Shown: positions 1 to 12,554 of the stretch, piece after piece
Layout: each line of letters starts with the position of its first letter
Position numbering within the stretch: the first letter of the stretch is position 1
Origin: Coniochaeta sp. PMI_546
Taxonomy: Eukaryota; Ascomycota; Sordariomycetes; Coniochaetales; Coniochaetaceae
NCBI GenBank assembly: GCA_021432605.1
Contig: MU271147.1
Location: 186,001-250,000 of the forward strand
Direction of reading: 5' to 3'
DNA: 64,000 nt
Notes under the pieces: model-generated
Databases searched by the model: none
What the model was told of the DNA's origin: nothing
Seen by the model: the letters and a program-made list of their open reading frames with translations, nothing else
Translations under genes and position numbers: made by a program

Positions 1-405
1 TTATCGTTGAATGTGCGAGTGAGGAATTGGATCGGAGAGGTCGCGTACCTGGTAACTGGTCGACTAGAGTTAGTTCGTTGTTGCTGCTTTGCTTCCCGTC
101 ACGATTCAAGGTTCAAGATGTCCGTAGGCTGGGGTTGCGGTTTGGTGCGCTCGAAATTTCTCCACGCACGAACCCTAACGGAGGTCAATTTTGACCGAGC
201 CGAAAAATTGCCAGTGACGGCCCGTGCTTTTTTCAAGGCCCTCCACATGTCACGTGTACGCTAAACAAATAGGTACCTATGTACCCCACTCAACGCGTCT
301 CCCAAAGTCCGTGGTTTTTTGAAGCGCGTTCGGCCAGTGGGAATTAACGACATTGCATCACCTCGCCGCCAGACGACCCCTGCAAATGGGTGTCCCTTCG
401 ACAGA
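1..405. other. 5' flank of the ATR gene
   Basis: No convincing gene. It is the upstream region and leader of the ATR-type kinase gene. It contains an exact AGGTACCT palindrome at 271-278, a word that recurs in other spacers here. An open frame at 7-264 has no recognisable protein sequence and was not called. Confidence 0.5.
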
Positions 406-3400
406 ATGGCGCCAGATTCCCATGGCACAGGACGCAGAACGAGCGGGATGAACCACAGTGCTACTAATGGCTTCCACAATCTTGCAAATCAACCTCCTCC
501 GTCGACTTTGGCTGCTCAGCTTGTGGATAACATCTCTACGCCTGCTGCCCGATCATCCCATCCCGACGAGACCAACGAGCTAAAGCGGCTGTTTGCTGTC
601 ATTGAGCGTATAAAAAATCAACCGGACTTGCTGAAGACGGATCGAGAGCGGATAGAGCATAACCACATCCTCATATACGTCTACACCCGTGTCGTCCTCG
701 AAGGCTTACAATGGGACGACCCGTTCGCAAGGAATGCCAAGCTGGTATCCGAAGCCTCGAAGGCTCTCAGCTTCCTCGAGGTCACAATCAACGAGACTCC
801 GACTGTCTTGACATACGTAGCTGATCAAAAGGCGTTCTTGTTCCGGGGCCGGGAGCCCTTGTGGCTATGGCTTCTTCCAAGAGTACTGCGCATGCTCGGT
901 TTTGAGCCTTGCATACCCCTGACTTCTGCCATCGAGCACCTGTGCAGTAGTGTCCTTCGCGCCACAAGCAACCATAGCTCGCTATGGGATCTTGCACCTC
1001 AAATCGTACTTTATTTCCAGACGAACTTTGGCACGATTGGAGCTTACCTGAGAGAAGTCGACTTACATCTGGCAGGCGAGGCTGGCAATGACCACGAGAC
1101 CTTTGAGCTCGATCTTGTCCCAGATCAATGGCTACGCACTCTCGGAACAGCTGACCCGGTCTCTCAACAGCGATGCTCATATTCCCTTCGTTCCCTTTCG
1201 CAAGCTATCCGCCATGCCACGAGTCTCCTTCGCATCTTGAAGAGCGTATTTCAGCAAGGTGATGCTTCGTTAGGCACTGTAAAGGAGTCAGATATTTTAT
1301 CTCCTTCCTTCGACAACCATGTAGTGTGGCTGTTGGACTCACTTGTCTCCCTTGACCAGGTCCTGCAACATAACCAAAGCGCGGCTGATGTCTCAAGGTT
1401 GTCTGTCGTCGAGATGTGCTCGCACCTAGTCGATATACTCGGCAGAGATGGCGCTACTGATGGAGTACCTGAGATGATACGCCAAAAGATGTACAATGTT
1501 CTCGTAATTATATGTGCGGGGATCGCCGAGACTCCTGGAGAGCTGTATGGGACAGGTGATCGCGCCTCGGAATCTCGATACATACTCTGTTCCGCTCTGG
1601 TAAAACTTGGTCGAGCAGCGATTGCATCCAAGCCGATCCTGAGGACAATAAAAACCCAGCTTCTCTGGCCCCTGAAAACCCTCACGCTAGAGCACCATGC
1701 TGTCGGTCCCGAATCGGACTTATGGGTAAGTTCCGTCCGCCCACAACATGCCCATGTATCCTTGGGTCGTCCAGCTAAACCTCTTCAAGCGACTACGTGT
1801 TTTACTTGAACATATCGCGAATAGCGCCGCGATTGAGGAGCTCACGTTTCCCCCCACGGTCATGTCGCACATGTTCCAGGATTCGCGGCTCGCTCGTCAA
1901 GTTGGTGAGATGTACCCGACGCTACAGCCTAAGCAACCTATTCAGCGACCGACCAAGAGATTACGGGCCTCTCTCGAATCGAAGACTTTGCCTGAGGTGA
2001 TCGATCTGATCGACAATTTGATCCCAGTGCGATCTTTCTCCGATGGAATCGCTATGCTCGAGGACGAAGTGCTGTAAGTTTGACCCAACACTAACACCCA
2101 AGCAGACTCAAAGCTGATCGCAAGTAGTGTCCAAGCATTCAGCCGCCTAGAGGATAATGACCGCTGCTTGCTTATCGAATTGTTATGTCGCGTATGCTGC
2201 GCAGCCGATGATACCCTGAGCATTACACGAAGCCCTAGTAACGGCGCGCCACGAACTTATTGCTCGGTCTGCGACAATGACAGTCATGAGAGTGTCACTT
2301 TGCCCCAATCTTTAGACAAGTCCTCCAAGGCCACAGCGTGTGCTATGTTTGCCAGCATCGTCAAGATTCCCGCCTTTTTGGAGTCGAGGCGGTCTCGTGT
2401 GGTCGCGATGATTTCACTTAGGAGGATCCTACAACACTCGCCCAATGACCAGTTCTGGGACCTGCAACGACCAGGTGGGCTAGGTCAGTGGTGCACTCAA
2501 TCGCTCCAAAGTTCAATAAGAGAGCTACGGCTGGCCGCTGGAAGAGCATTGGCTGCATTTCTGGGTGGTTATGGCCAGGCGACATGCGACGAATCCATCC
2601 TTGACAACAACCGGGTCTACGTCGTTGGCGTGCTAAAGCTGCTCTCGGACAAGAATGTCCCTTATCTCCACGAAACTTGCGTAGCCGCCTGGGGTCAAGT
2701 TGGCCGTGTTGCTCCGGACGAAGAGCTCAACCTTGTACTACTTCAGCTTCTCGAGTACCTAGGACACCGCAACATGATTGTGTCAGCCTTTGCGTTCAAC
2801 GAGATTCTAGCTGTGGCAGATGCTCGGAGTGTGATTCCACGGCAGCTGTTCGCGCCTTTTTGGAGGACTCTCGGTTTTACCGCCATCAAAGATCTTGTGT
2901 CTAAGCCACAAACAAGCAAGATGGTTGCCGAACTGCTTCATACAAGTGTTCCGGTGCTTTTGAAGCTGGTACAAACGCACGCATTGCCTTGGCTTGTTTT
3001 GACGAAAAAGCGAGAAGTGATCCAGAAAATTGCCGAAGCTCGAGGTGAGAAGGAGACGTGGGAGCCCCTTATTGACGGCCACAACCTCGGCGCTACTCTA
3101 GCTCTTCTCCTTGTACAGGATGTGCCCAACCTACCCGACTACTGCATGTCTCTATTCCGCCATGTGTCTCCGCATTTCGAGGACTTCAGTCTGGTTGAAC
3201 TGTTGGCATCGGAACCAACTTTAACAGCACTGGAGCTGTTTAAGGCTTGTGGTGATGCAGATGAGACTCGCAAACCTAGGGTAAGTCCCACAAATTCGCA
3301 CATAGCCTTGAACGGGGTCAGGGGATGATAACTGATGCTGGTTAGATACGAGCCGCGTTGAGCATGATGGCTAGCCTCCTTTTACCAGAAAGTGGCAGGA

Positions 3401-6400
3401 AAAAAGCCCATCACGTTGGTCGTTTCTTCCAACAGCACGCCCTGGGGCTCACCGCTAGGCTAAGCGACGTAATCAACGATCTCCTAAATCGTAATCCGCC
3501 TGTGCAAGAGAGGAGAAGGTATATCAAGGCCATGGAAGAGATGGTTAGATTGTGCAAGTCATACGTCCGCATAGCGCGCCCGCAGGTATGTTCGCATGTG
3601 CCTCCAAGTCCTCGTCGTCGTCTAGAAAATTATGGTAGCTCACAACGTTCAGATCGCTACGTGCCTGCTCTCTGCACTTGCTTATGATGAGCTGCGAGCG
3701 GCAGCCTTCTCCTGCTGGCATGTATTGCTCACACATATGGAAGACGAAGACGTCGAGAGCCTTCTTGAAACCACATTCTTTATCATTGATCACTACTGGC
3801 AGTCCTTTGAAGATGGAACGCGCCAGGAGTGCAAAGATCTGCTGAACACTTTGCTTACCAAGTTTCGCCAAGTTATGGAAGAAATGATCGACAAACTCCC
3901 GTCACTCGGCGACATCACAGAGCTAGCGAGCATCAACAAGCGACTTGACAGCATGCGGAATCCGCTCGACAACAGACAAGTCTTCTCCTTGTTTGCCTCC
4001 AGGTTAGGGCACGAACATGCGGGCGTGGTCCTGCAGACGTTGAACGAACTCGCCTCCTATCTCAGGAAAAATCAAGGCTATCTCCAGACCTCTGCTATCA
4101 GCGATCAACCTGATTCCGTTATCCCAACACTGACCCGAGCCCTCCTCGACTGTTCGTCTAAGTTCAACGGCTGGCAGCTAGAGATCGCCCGGGTCTGCGC
4201 CGAGTGCATCGGGCTTATTGGTTGTCTGGATTCAAATCGGGTCGAGGCACCTCGTGAGCAGAAGCAATTCGTCGTCATGGATAACTTCGATAATGCGCAC
4301 GAGACCACCGACTTCGTGGCCTACCTACTCGAGAATGTCCTGGTCAAAGCGTTCCTCTCTGCAACTGACCCGCGGTACATCGGCTTCCTCTCATATGCGA
4401 TGCAAGAGCTTCTCGAGAGCTGTGACTTCAAGATAGCATACGCACACCAGGGTGTTGGGGAGACACTGCCGATCTACAGGAAGTGGATGGCCATCCCCGA
4501 AGCCACGAAGGAAGTCTTGGCTCCGTTTCTAACTTCTAGGTTCAATCTTGCCCCCATGGTCTGGCCTCCAGTCGAATACCCCATTTTTCGACCCAGTAAA
4601 GGATACGGCAACTGGCTGCGGCCTTTCGTCCTGGACCTTCTGAAGCACGGGCAGAATGCATTCGGCCAGATTATCTTCGAGCCGTTGTCTCGGGTCATTC
4701 GCGTCAAGGACGTGTTCATCGCCGAGTTCCTCTTGCCCTACCTCGTGGTGCATGTTGTGATCGGCGAGGAAGGAAAACCACACTTGAGAGAGAAGATCAT
4801 CAATGAGCTTCTCACAATCATGAACTATGAGCCGAAGGAAAATGCAAGTTATGTAGAGCGTGAGGACATTAAACACTGTTATCAGGCAAGTCTACAACCT
4901 TGGCATCGCTTCCCGTTGGCTTGACTGACCCTTGAATAGGCCGTCTTCAGTGTCCTTGACTATGCGATGAGATGGTTGCAAGTCACCAAGGCAAAGCATG
5001 GCTCGACGGGTGTATATCCGGCACGATATGCCCGCATACAAGCAGTGCTTGACTCGATCCACCCAGAGTTGATAGCCCGACGGGCCGTGGACTGCAAGCA
5101 GTACTCGCTTGCACTATTCCATCTGGAACCTCATGTTTTTCGCGTTAGCCAAGAACAGCAGAAAGATCCCAAAGCTGCTACCCGTCTACTCCAGTCTTTG
5201 CAAGATATCTACGCTGAGATAGACGATCCTGACGGGCTTGAAGGGATTTTTGCCAACCTTTCGAACGTGGACATAAACCAGCAGATTCTCAGCCACAGAA
5301 AAGCAGGACGATGGGAAGCCACTCAGACGTGGTACGAAATCCGGTTGGCTGAAGATCCTGATAACCTCGATGTGCAGCTTGACCTCCTCACATGTCTGAA
5401 GGAGTCTGGTCAACATGGTAAGTTTAACACTTATGTGTACACCAATGTGTGAAAGCTTGAGATCTAACCTTGTTTCACTACCAGATGTCCTTCTCAATTA
5501 TGTGGAGGGCATGAACACGAGCCTTACCGCGAACAGGATCGCCCACTTTGCCGTCGAAGCGTCCTGGGCTACAGGGAGATGGGAAACCCTACGAAAATAT
5601 CTAAATCTCTACAATGGGGAGCCGACCGAACAATTCAGTCTCGGCGTTGCTCAAGCACTACTCCAGCTCAAGGATGGTGATAAACACGGTTTCCAGGATT
5701 ACATCCAAATGATGAGAGACAAGGTAGCATCAGAACTGTCTCAGTCATCCACAGCATCTTTCCGAGCATGTCACGACGCCAGGCTGAAATGCCATGTTCT
5801 CACCGACCTGGAGATCATCGCCGGCCAACAAGATGAGAACAGCACCCAGCAGACCCTCGTCTCTCTGGAGCGCCGCCTGGAGATCCTCGGCGCATATGTG
5901 ACTGACAAGCAATATCTGCTGGGAATCAGGAGAGCTGCTATGGAGCTTATGCGGTTAGTGATCAAACTCTTGATCTATGTAGATCGAGCTGACTTGCTGT
6001 AGACCGATCTTTACTGATGGTGACATCTCGTCCCTTTGGCTATCAAGCGCGCGGCTGGCGAGAAAGTCAGGATCGATTCATCAATCGTTCAACGCTGTTC
6101 TTCATGCGACTCAGCTGGGTGATGGTTCGGCGACGATCGAGAATGCGCGGTTGTTGTGGAAGGACGGGCACCATCGGAAGGCCATCCAACTGCTGAATCG
6201 AGCCATCGACAACAAAGACTTCATCAACCAGAGCTATAGCACAGCAGCACCAACGTCGTCCCGCAATCCAGCCAACGAGAAGAGTCTCTTGACTGCTCGA
6301 GCCTATCTCCTACTTGCAAAGTGGCAGGACTCGGCTGGGCAGACCCATGCAAGTGCGCAGCGCCTCCAATACCAGCAGGCGGCGAAGACTTATGCCCAGT

Positions 6401-8232
6401 GGGAGAAGGGTCACTATTATCTTGGTCGACATTACAAGAAGATTCTGGAGTCAGAGAAAGGACTTAAGCCGGAAGATCAGAGCGATGAATACCTGACGGG
6501 AGAGACGGCGAAACTGGTCATCGAGAACTACCTTCGATCGCTCAACTACGGCACGAAGTATCTATATCAGACTTTGCCTCGCGTATTGACGCTGTGGCTC
6601 GAACTCGGAGCCCAACTGAACTCAGCCCCAGAAGGTAGGGTCAATCCGTCAAGGGAGCTTTTCCAGCGCCGGGCCGCGTTGCTCAAGCAAGTAAACACCT
6701 ACGTCTCCAAGAACGTAAAGAGCTTGCCGACGTACATATTCTACACCGCACTGTCACAGATCGTCGCTAGAATTGCACATCCCAACCCAGAAGTCTTTGC
6801 GGGAATCCAGGAGATCATCGTCAAAGTCGTCGAAGCGCATCCACGACAGGCGCTGTGGAACCTATTTGCCTGCATGACGACAAAGCAAGCTTCGGAGCGC
6901 AGGACCCGAGGCCTAACTATTCTCGGGACTCTCCGCCGCATCAACCACAAGGTGGATGACAGCGCGTACGATCTGAAGCAGATGTTGCGCATGGGCGAGA
7001 AATTGGCCGAGCAGCTGTTGCTGGCCTGCAACAACGGCGAGTTCCAGAGCAACAGAACCGTGGTAGCGAGCATCACTCGTGATCTCAACTTCAATCACAA
7101 GTGCACGCCGTGCCCACTCGTAGTGCCGATCGAGGCAAGCTTGACGGCGACGTTACCGACATTGACGGACAATGTCAAGAAACACAAAGCCTTCTCCAGA
7201 GACGTCATCACAATCGAGAGCTTCCTTGACGAAGTTCTCGTTCTCGGTTCCCTCGCCAAGCCACGAAAGCTCACGGCTCGCGGCTCTGATGGTCGCAACT
7301 ACGGCCTCCTGATCAAGCCCAAAGACGATCTGCGCACCGATCAGCGGCTGATGGAGTTCAACAGCATGATCAATCGGTCACTCAAGCGGGACGCCGAGTC
7401 AAGCAGACGGCAGCTGTACATCCGCACCTACGCCGTCACGCCGCTGAACGAGGAGTGCGGCATCATCGAGTGGGTGGACGGGCTTAAGACGCTCCGCGAC
7501 ATCCTTCTCGGCATCTACAAGACGCGTGGCATCTCTCCGAACTACCAGAGCATCGCTCAACTGATGAAGGAGGCCGCGGCGTCGGAGAAGCATCTTGGCT
7601 ACTTCACCGAGACGGTGCTGAACATGTTCCCGCCTGTTCTACCGGAGTGGTTCATCAGCCAGTTCCCCAACCCGGAAGCCTGGTTCGCCGCCCGACTGAG
7701 ATACACCCGCTCTTGCGCCGTCATGTCCATGGTCGGCACCATCCTGGGTCTCGGAGACCGCCACGGCGAGAACCTGCTGCTCGAAGAAGGCAACGGCGGC
7801 ATTTTCCACGTGGACTTCAACTGCCTCTTCGACAAAGGTCTTACCTTTGCGCAGCCCGAGCGAGTACCCTTCCGCCTGACGCACAACATGGTCGCGGCCA
7901 TGGGCATCTACGGCTACGAGGGACCCTTCCGGCAGTGCAGCGAGCTGACGCTCAAGATCCTCCGAGCGCAGGAGGAGACGCTGATGACGATCCTGGAGGC
8001 GTTCATCTACGACCCCACGCTGGATCTGCAGAAGGACAAGAAGCGGAAGAGCGAGGTGGTGAAGCTCAACCCTACGAGCGTGGTGGAGAGCATCAAGAGG
8101 AAGGTTAGGGGACTGCTTCCTGATGAGAGCATTCCGCTGGGTGTCGAGGGGCAGGTGGAGGAGCTGATCAAGCAGGCTGTTGATCCGAGGAATCTGACGG
8201 CAATGTATATTGGGTGGTGTCCTTTCTTGTAG
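406..8232 (+). CDS. uvsB: ATR/Mec1-type PIKK checkpoint kinase (UvsB/MUS-9 orthologue)
   Basis: Serine/threonine kinase of the PI3K-like family that senses RPA-coated single-stranded DNA and drives the DNA-damage and replication checkpoint in the nucleus. My model is 406-1725, 1775-2073, 2128-3280, 3346-3585, 3653-4885, 4940-5417, 5485-5953 and 6003-8232; all junctions keep frame and give 2,473 aa, the usual ATR length. The N-terminal two thirds is helical HEAT/UME-type sequence, followed by the FAT region. The kinase domain has the nucleotide-binding lysine in GLLIKPK (about residue 2167), the catalytic loop GDRHGEN (about 2315) and HVDFN (about 2332). The last residues are a FATC domain ending YIGWCPFL, which is ATR-like rather than ATM- or TOR-like. 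Start chosen at the first in-frame ATG; a second ATG lies 14 codons later. Intron 5 has a GC donor. The family call is certain; small exon-edge errors are possible. Confidence 0.95.
4886..4939 (+). other. GC-AG intron in the ATR gene
   Basis: The exon ends CAG and the intron starts GCAAGT rather than GT. It ends AATAG, with a TTGACTGAC branch-like site about 10-18 bases before the acceptor. Length is 54 bp. Removing it joins frame 3653-4885 to frame 4940-5417 exactly. No GT donor nearby gives an open join, so the GC donor is the best reading. Confidence 0.85.
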
Positions 8233-8653
8233 GGTTGTGGGTGAATGTGTTTGGAGGGAATGGCATGGTATGGGACGGGATAAGGGGCGTGTAAGATGTG
8301 GCTACTTGTGAGTCGGTAGACTGGAAAGGTTCCCCGGTCGCGACCATCTCATTTCTACGAATGTATACTACCACTAGACTAGTAATGATCTTGCAAAGGG
8401 CTTAACTCCATGAGTGATAACTACCAGCTCTTGTCCCCCTAGTCGTTATGCTCCTCGAGGCACCTTGGGCAACGCAGCAGGTGGGGTCCAAACGACCCAT
8501 GTCAGCTATTTCGCATGCAGCTGAGTGCGTGCTGCAGTGTATCCCTGATGTCCGAGCGCCTCGTCGTGATGCGCCAACCTGTGTAAAGCAACCGCATATT
8601 CTCATCCCAGGGCAGTGACTTGACGTACGGATTATCAAGTTGTTGTCCACATC
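8233..8653. other. spacer between ATR and APH-like gene
   Basis: About 420 bp holding the 3' end of ATR and the promoter of the next gene. I see no further gene or repeat. Confidence 0.5.
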
Positions 8654-10405
8654 ATGCAACACCCAGCAGCACTCCAATCCGAATCTATTCAGCCTGAGTC
8701 CGATGGGCCTGAGCCTGATGAGTCTGAGTCTGATGCATCCGAATCTAAGTCTTTAAAAATTGCCCTTGCCGATGATAACAATGTCTTGGTCCCGGTGCGT
8801 TACCCAGCCCTGCAGGAGGAATTTTGGCGGTCGATCGAAGCCAATAAATCCAGCATCGAGGAAATGATCCGGCTGCAACTAGGTGTTCGATCTTGTCGTC
8901 TGAGTGTCAGAGAAGTCTGGAGGTATGGGAGCTTCAACGTCGCGATCTCTATCCGCGTACCTAAGATGCGAACTGTCTTTCTCCGCCTTCCGATCACATA
9001 TCGCATCGGAGAAGACAAGTGTCCTGGGAACGCCGAAGAAAAGCTGCGCACAGAGATTGCCGCCTATCTATGGCTTCAGGAGCATTGCCCCGACGTCCCA
9101 ATCCCTACTCTACATGCTTTTGGGTTGCCGGATGGATCAACAGTAAGTCTTTGGTAAGGACCGACATCTCTGGTGGTGTTTGATTAACGAACCTAGTTCA
9201 CACACCCGTCCAACACCCCTTTCCTGGAGAGAACTGGGTGGGCCATCAGGCGCCTGCTTTGCTCCCTCCTAGGACGTCCAGTACCAGTTCGACATGTTCG
9301 ACGAACTATACGTCACTCTCTAGGCCCTGGTTTTCTACTAATCAGTGAAGCACGCGGCAAGAAGCTCTCAGTATCCTGGCCGGAGCACCGCCATGACAAG
9401 GCTTATCGAGAGAGACTATTCCGTGGCCTTGCTCGCATCTCACTGTCCCTGAACGCCAACCCGCTACCGCGGATCAGGTCCTTGCTGCTCCGCCCGGACG
9501 GGTCGATTGACTTATGTAACCGTCCACTGAGTCTATATTTTCACATGCTCGAGAACGAGGGCATCCCGTCGGGCATTCCGCGCCATCGTACTTACGCCGA
9601 AGTGGAATCGTATCTCTCGGATCTACTCTCCCTCCAGGATAATAAGATTCGGCACCAACCTAACGCAGTACACAGCCAGGAAGACGGCATGATGCAGCTT
9701 GCTGCTCTCACTGCGCTGCGGGCCACGATGCACCACTTCATCCGCCCGGAGTTTCGCAGTGGCCCTTTTTTCTACACGTTGACCGACCTGCATCAGCAAA
9801 ACATATTCGTCGACGACGAGTGGAATATACAGACTGTGATCGATATGGAGTGGGCACATTCTCTCCCTATCGAAATGCAGCTGCCACCGTACTGGCTTAC
9901 GTCGAGGCCAGTCGATGGTTTCGAGGACCGCGAATCTATCGCCGAATACGAGGCTGTGCTGGAAGAATATCTCGTGATCTACGAGGCTGAGGAGAAGCGG
10001 CATAACGGCTCGGTGGTACAGGCGTCTGTAAAGCGCGACGTATGGCAAAGGGGTAGCTTCTGGTACTTTCACGCCGTCTCGGTGCCCAAGGGCATGTCCA
10101 ATCTGTTTAATAGGCACATCCAGCCACTTTTCAATCCAGAGCACCCCGGTCTTAAAATCTTTGACGAGGTCTTCTATTGGTACTGGGGGTTCGGGGCGCA
10201 GGACTTGATAGACAAGAAGCTCAAGGACAAGGGAGACTATGTGGCGCGGGTGAGAGAGAGGCTTTCCGATGACACGTGCCCATGTAGCTTGGAGCATATT
10301 ACTGAAAGATATTGCGAATGCATCGTGCGTCAGACCGCAAGATCTGGTCGCAAGTATGATCACAAGCAGGGGTCACCTTATTTGACGTACTATGTCTATG
10401 GCTAA
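8654..10405 (+). CDS. APH-fold phosphotransferase family protein
   Basis: Two exons, 8654-9142 and 9197-10405, with a 54-bp GTAAGT...CTAG intron, give 565 aa. The C-terminal half carries an aminoglycoside-phosphotransferase-like active site: a Brenner-type loop reading LTDLHQQNIFV (catalytic Asp near residue 359; the usual HGD is TD here) and a metal-binding segment VIDMEWA (Asp near 379). The N-terminal 40 residues are acidic (repeated Ser/Asp/Glu/Pro) and probably disordered. Fungal proteins of this type are common, usually of unknown substrate, and are not evidence of drug resistance. The gene stands alone on the plus strand. The family is clear; the substrate is unknown. Confidence 0.82.
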
Positions 10406-10816
10406 GTCTAGAATGCTCTGCACGGGATTGGTATGACTTCCTGATGTACACTTGCCATGCCGTTAAAGACCCTCACGACAGTGAAGCGTTGAGTCTTCGA
10501 GTCAGATGTAGGCGAATTGCGAATGCGCTATGCATTTTGAGACTCGTTCCTTCGGCCATACATCTGCCAGAGGGTAGACGGCTAATCGATGTTCGCTGCC
10601 ACCGCCTGCTCATGCCGCACGTATTATCTTTCTATCGCTATCACCGCATAAGGTTGTTTTAAAACAATCGCCGTGAACGCCACAACACAGTCCGAAATCA
10701 AGACACTATCTCCCTAGCAGACGACCTCTTCAGAAAAGAAAACAAGCAGCAGATGTGCCGATAGGACCAGTCCAACAATGGAGGCGGTCGTGGAACTTCG
10801 CCTGCCCTCGTGTTCT
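10406..10816. other. convergent spacer
   Basis: About 410 bp between the 3' ends of two convergent genes. No gene, RNA or repeat recognised. Confidence 0.5.
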
Positions 10817-11657
10817 TCAGAAACAGATCCATTTCATCATCTCGACCACGAACCAGGGACACCACCAAGGGGCGGGCTGGTCAAATATCCTCCTCTCGTC
10901 TCTCGACTCGGCTATCCAGTTGGTAGCCCGGAAGAGGAGGCCTGCCCAGGCCTGCACGTCCTCACGGAAGACGGTGCGGTCTTTTACTTTCTGTCTGAGG
11001 GCTTCGGCCCCACGCCGGCTGCGGGATACAATGGACAGCGACGCCAGGTAGGCCAGGGCGAAGCCTGTATGGTACGCCGCAACCACGCCCATGACGTAGC
11101 TCAGTGTGAAGTACTGAGGACCGGGCAGGAGGCCCATCTGGAGCATCTTGGCCGCGACACAGACGACGGCGAATCGACGTGAGCGGACCATGGCCGGGAC
11201 GAGGTCGTCTGTAAGATTGTCGAGGGTCCACGTGTATTCGACGAGATCCCAGTGGATCATGCTGCGTCCGCCCTCGACGTATTGTGCCGGGGTTACCCTA
11301 CATGGAGCCGGTGGAGCGTCGGATGACGAGACGATGGCCACCGCTTCGGAGGAGTGCGGAGCTGGGTCCGATCCGGTCGGCCCTCCGTCGCTAGCAGCGT
11401 TGCTGATGAAAAGTTGTGCTGGTTAGTTTATCATGTGCAGCCACCCGATCAAGGCACAGGGATTTCTGGGAGAATAGAAATCGGACATACCGCTCGGCCT
11501 CGGCCTCGGCCATGTCTTGGAGATAAAGCTGGAGCCGGTCCAGCGACATACTGTGCAGCACACTCGTGATCTGAAAGTCCTGATTTCGCTTCCATGCTTC
11601 CAGATCAAGGCGCCACTGGCCCGAGGACTTGTAAAATACGGGCTCCTTGAAGGCCAT
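10817..11657 (-). CDS. hypothetical protein with hydrophobic C-terminal half
   Basis: Two exons on the minus strand, 11657-11491 and 11402-10817. The 88-bp intron has a GTATGT donor, a CTAAC branch site and a CATCAG acceptor. The product is 250 aa. The N-terminus (MAFKEPVFYK...) is soluble and ends in a short Ala-Glu run at the intron. The part after about residue 120 contains hydrophobic stretches (around VVCVAAKML and YFTLSYVMGVVAAY) that could be one or two membrane helices. I do not recognise the family. A sequence resembling its central part lies just upstream at 12093-12342 and may be a decayed tandem copy. The intron fits well; function is unknown. Confidence 0.65.
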
Positions 11658-12092
11658 GATACGTCTTGCCAACACTGGTTACGATGCGATGATGTGTGTG
11701 ATGGTGTGAAAACGTGATGAGAATTGAGAAAACTGCGACGAAGCTACCACGGAGGAAGAAATTGACGGGAGTTATAGGCAAAGGGAATGAAAGAGGACGG
11801 TGATGTATGGAGTTAGGAGCGAGGGAAATAGTGTTGTCGGATCGTTGCTTTGTCTGTTGCGAAGGGGGGGGGGGGCATGTCTCCGAGACGCCCATCGAAA
11901 CAACCATCGATGAGGCTTTGTTAAGGCTCCAGCTTTTGTTTCACAGAACGTACGCGCCCCAGGTGATATGCTGAGAAATGACAAAAGAGAGATAAAGAGC
12001 GATCCTTGGTACCATCACTTCTGCCTTTTCTATGCTTCAACTATTTTGTGTTACGGCGCTTGGCTGAAATGAGCAGTCAACTTATCTTTAGG
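11658..12092. other. upstream region with a 12-base G run
   Basis: Promoter and leader of the minus-strand hypothetical gene. It contains an uninterrupted run of 12 G at about 11864-11875, which may be length-variable or a sequencing weak point. No gene seen. Confidence 0.45.
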
Positions 12093-12342
12093 TCATGCTC
12101 GACTGACCTGAATGGCCCTCCGCGGCGCAATGATGATATACACTAGCGAAATCGAAGCAGTGAACTGGTTGCTGTCGTGCAGCATCTTTTCCAAAAGAAG
12201 AAGAAAAATGCTCAACCGCGCAAAGTTGACCATCGATCAGCGAGCCCCTGAGCCGCCGGACTATCAGGTTGAGCCAGGCCGAGACGTCAAAGAGCTTCTC
12301 TGATTTTGAATTTTCCTGAACAAGACTCAAGAGTTTCGCCAT
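12093..12342 (-). pseudogene. possible decayed paralogue of the neighbouring 250-aa gene
   Basis: Two overlapping minus-strand frames together resemble the middle of the gene at 10817-11657. The first, from an ATG at 12342, reads MAKLLSLVQEN... through DVSAWLNLIVRRLRGSLID. The second, from 12233, reads MVNFARLSIFLLLLEKML and then NQFTASISLVYIII before a stop at 12093. In the intact gene the matching order is HWDLVEYTW..., MVRSRRFAVV...AKML and QYFTLSYVMGVV. The match is weak but collinear and keeps the KML and Q-x(0,1)-FT landmarks. The frame change near 12233-12250 suggests a broken tandem copy; a short intron-containing gene is the alternative. Confidence 0.35.
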
Positions 12343-12554
12343 GTCTTCTTGAGACGGAACCCGAACACTCTTTCAGTCCCCAGCGACTGGTCATGCCGAC
12401 TTTGTGGTGTCGGTGTGGCATAAAGCACTCAGCCTGCCTACCGCGCGTGGCGTTTCTGCCATTCTATTCAGTTCCTGCCACTCCGTTGATCCCCGGCACT
12501 CTCTCACTGGCAACTCTACGTCTAGCTCGCTAACGTACTCGGCGCTCGTAGACA

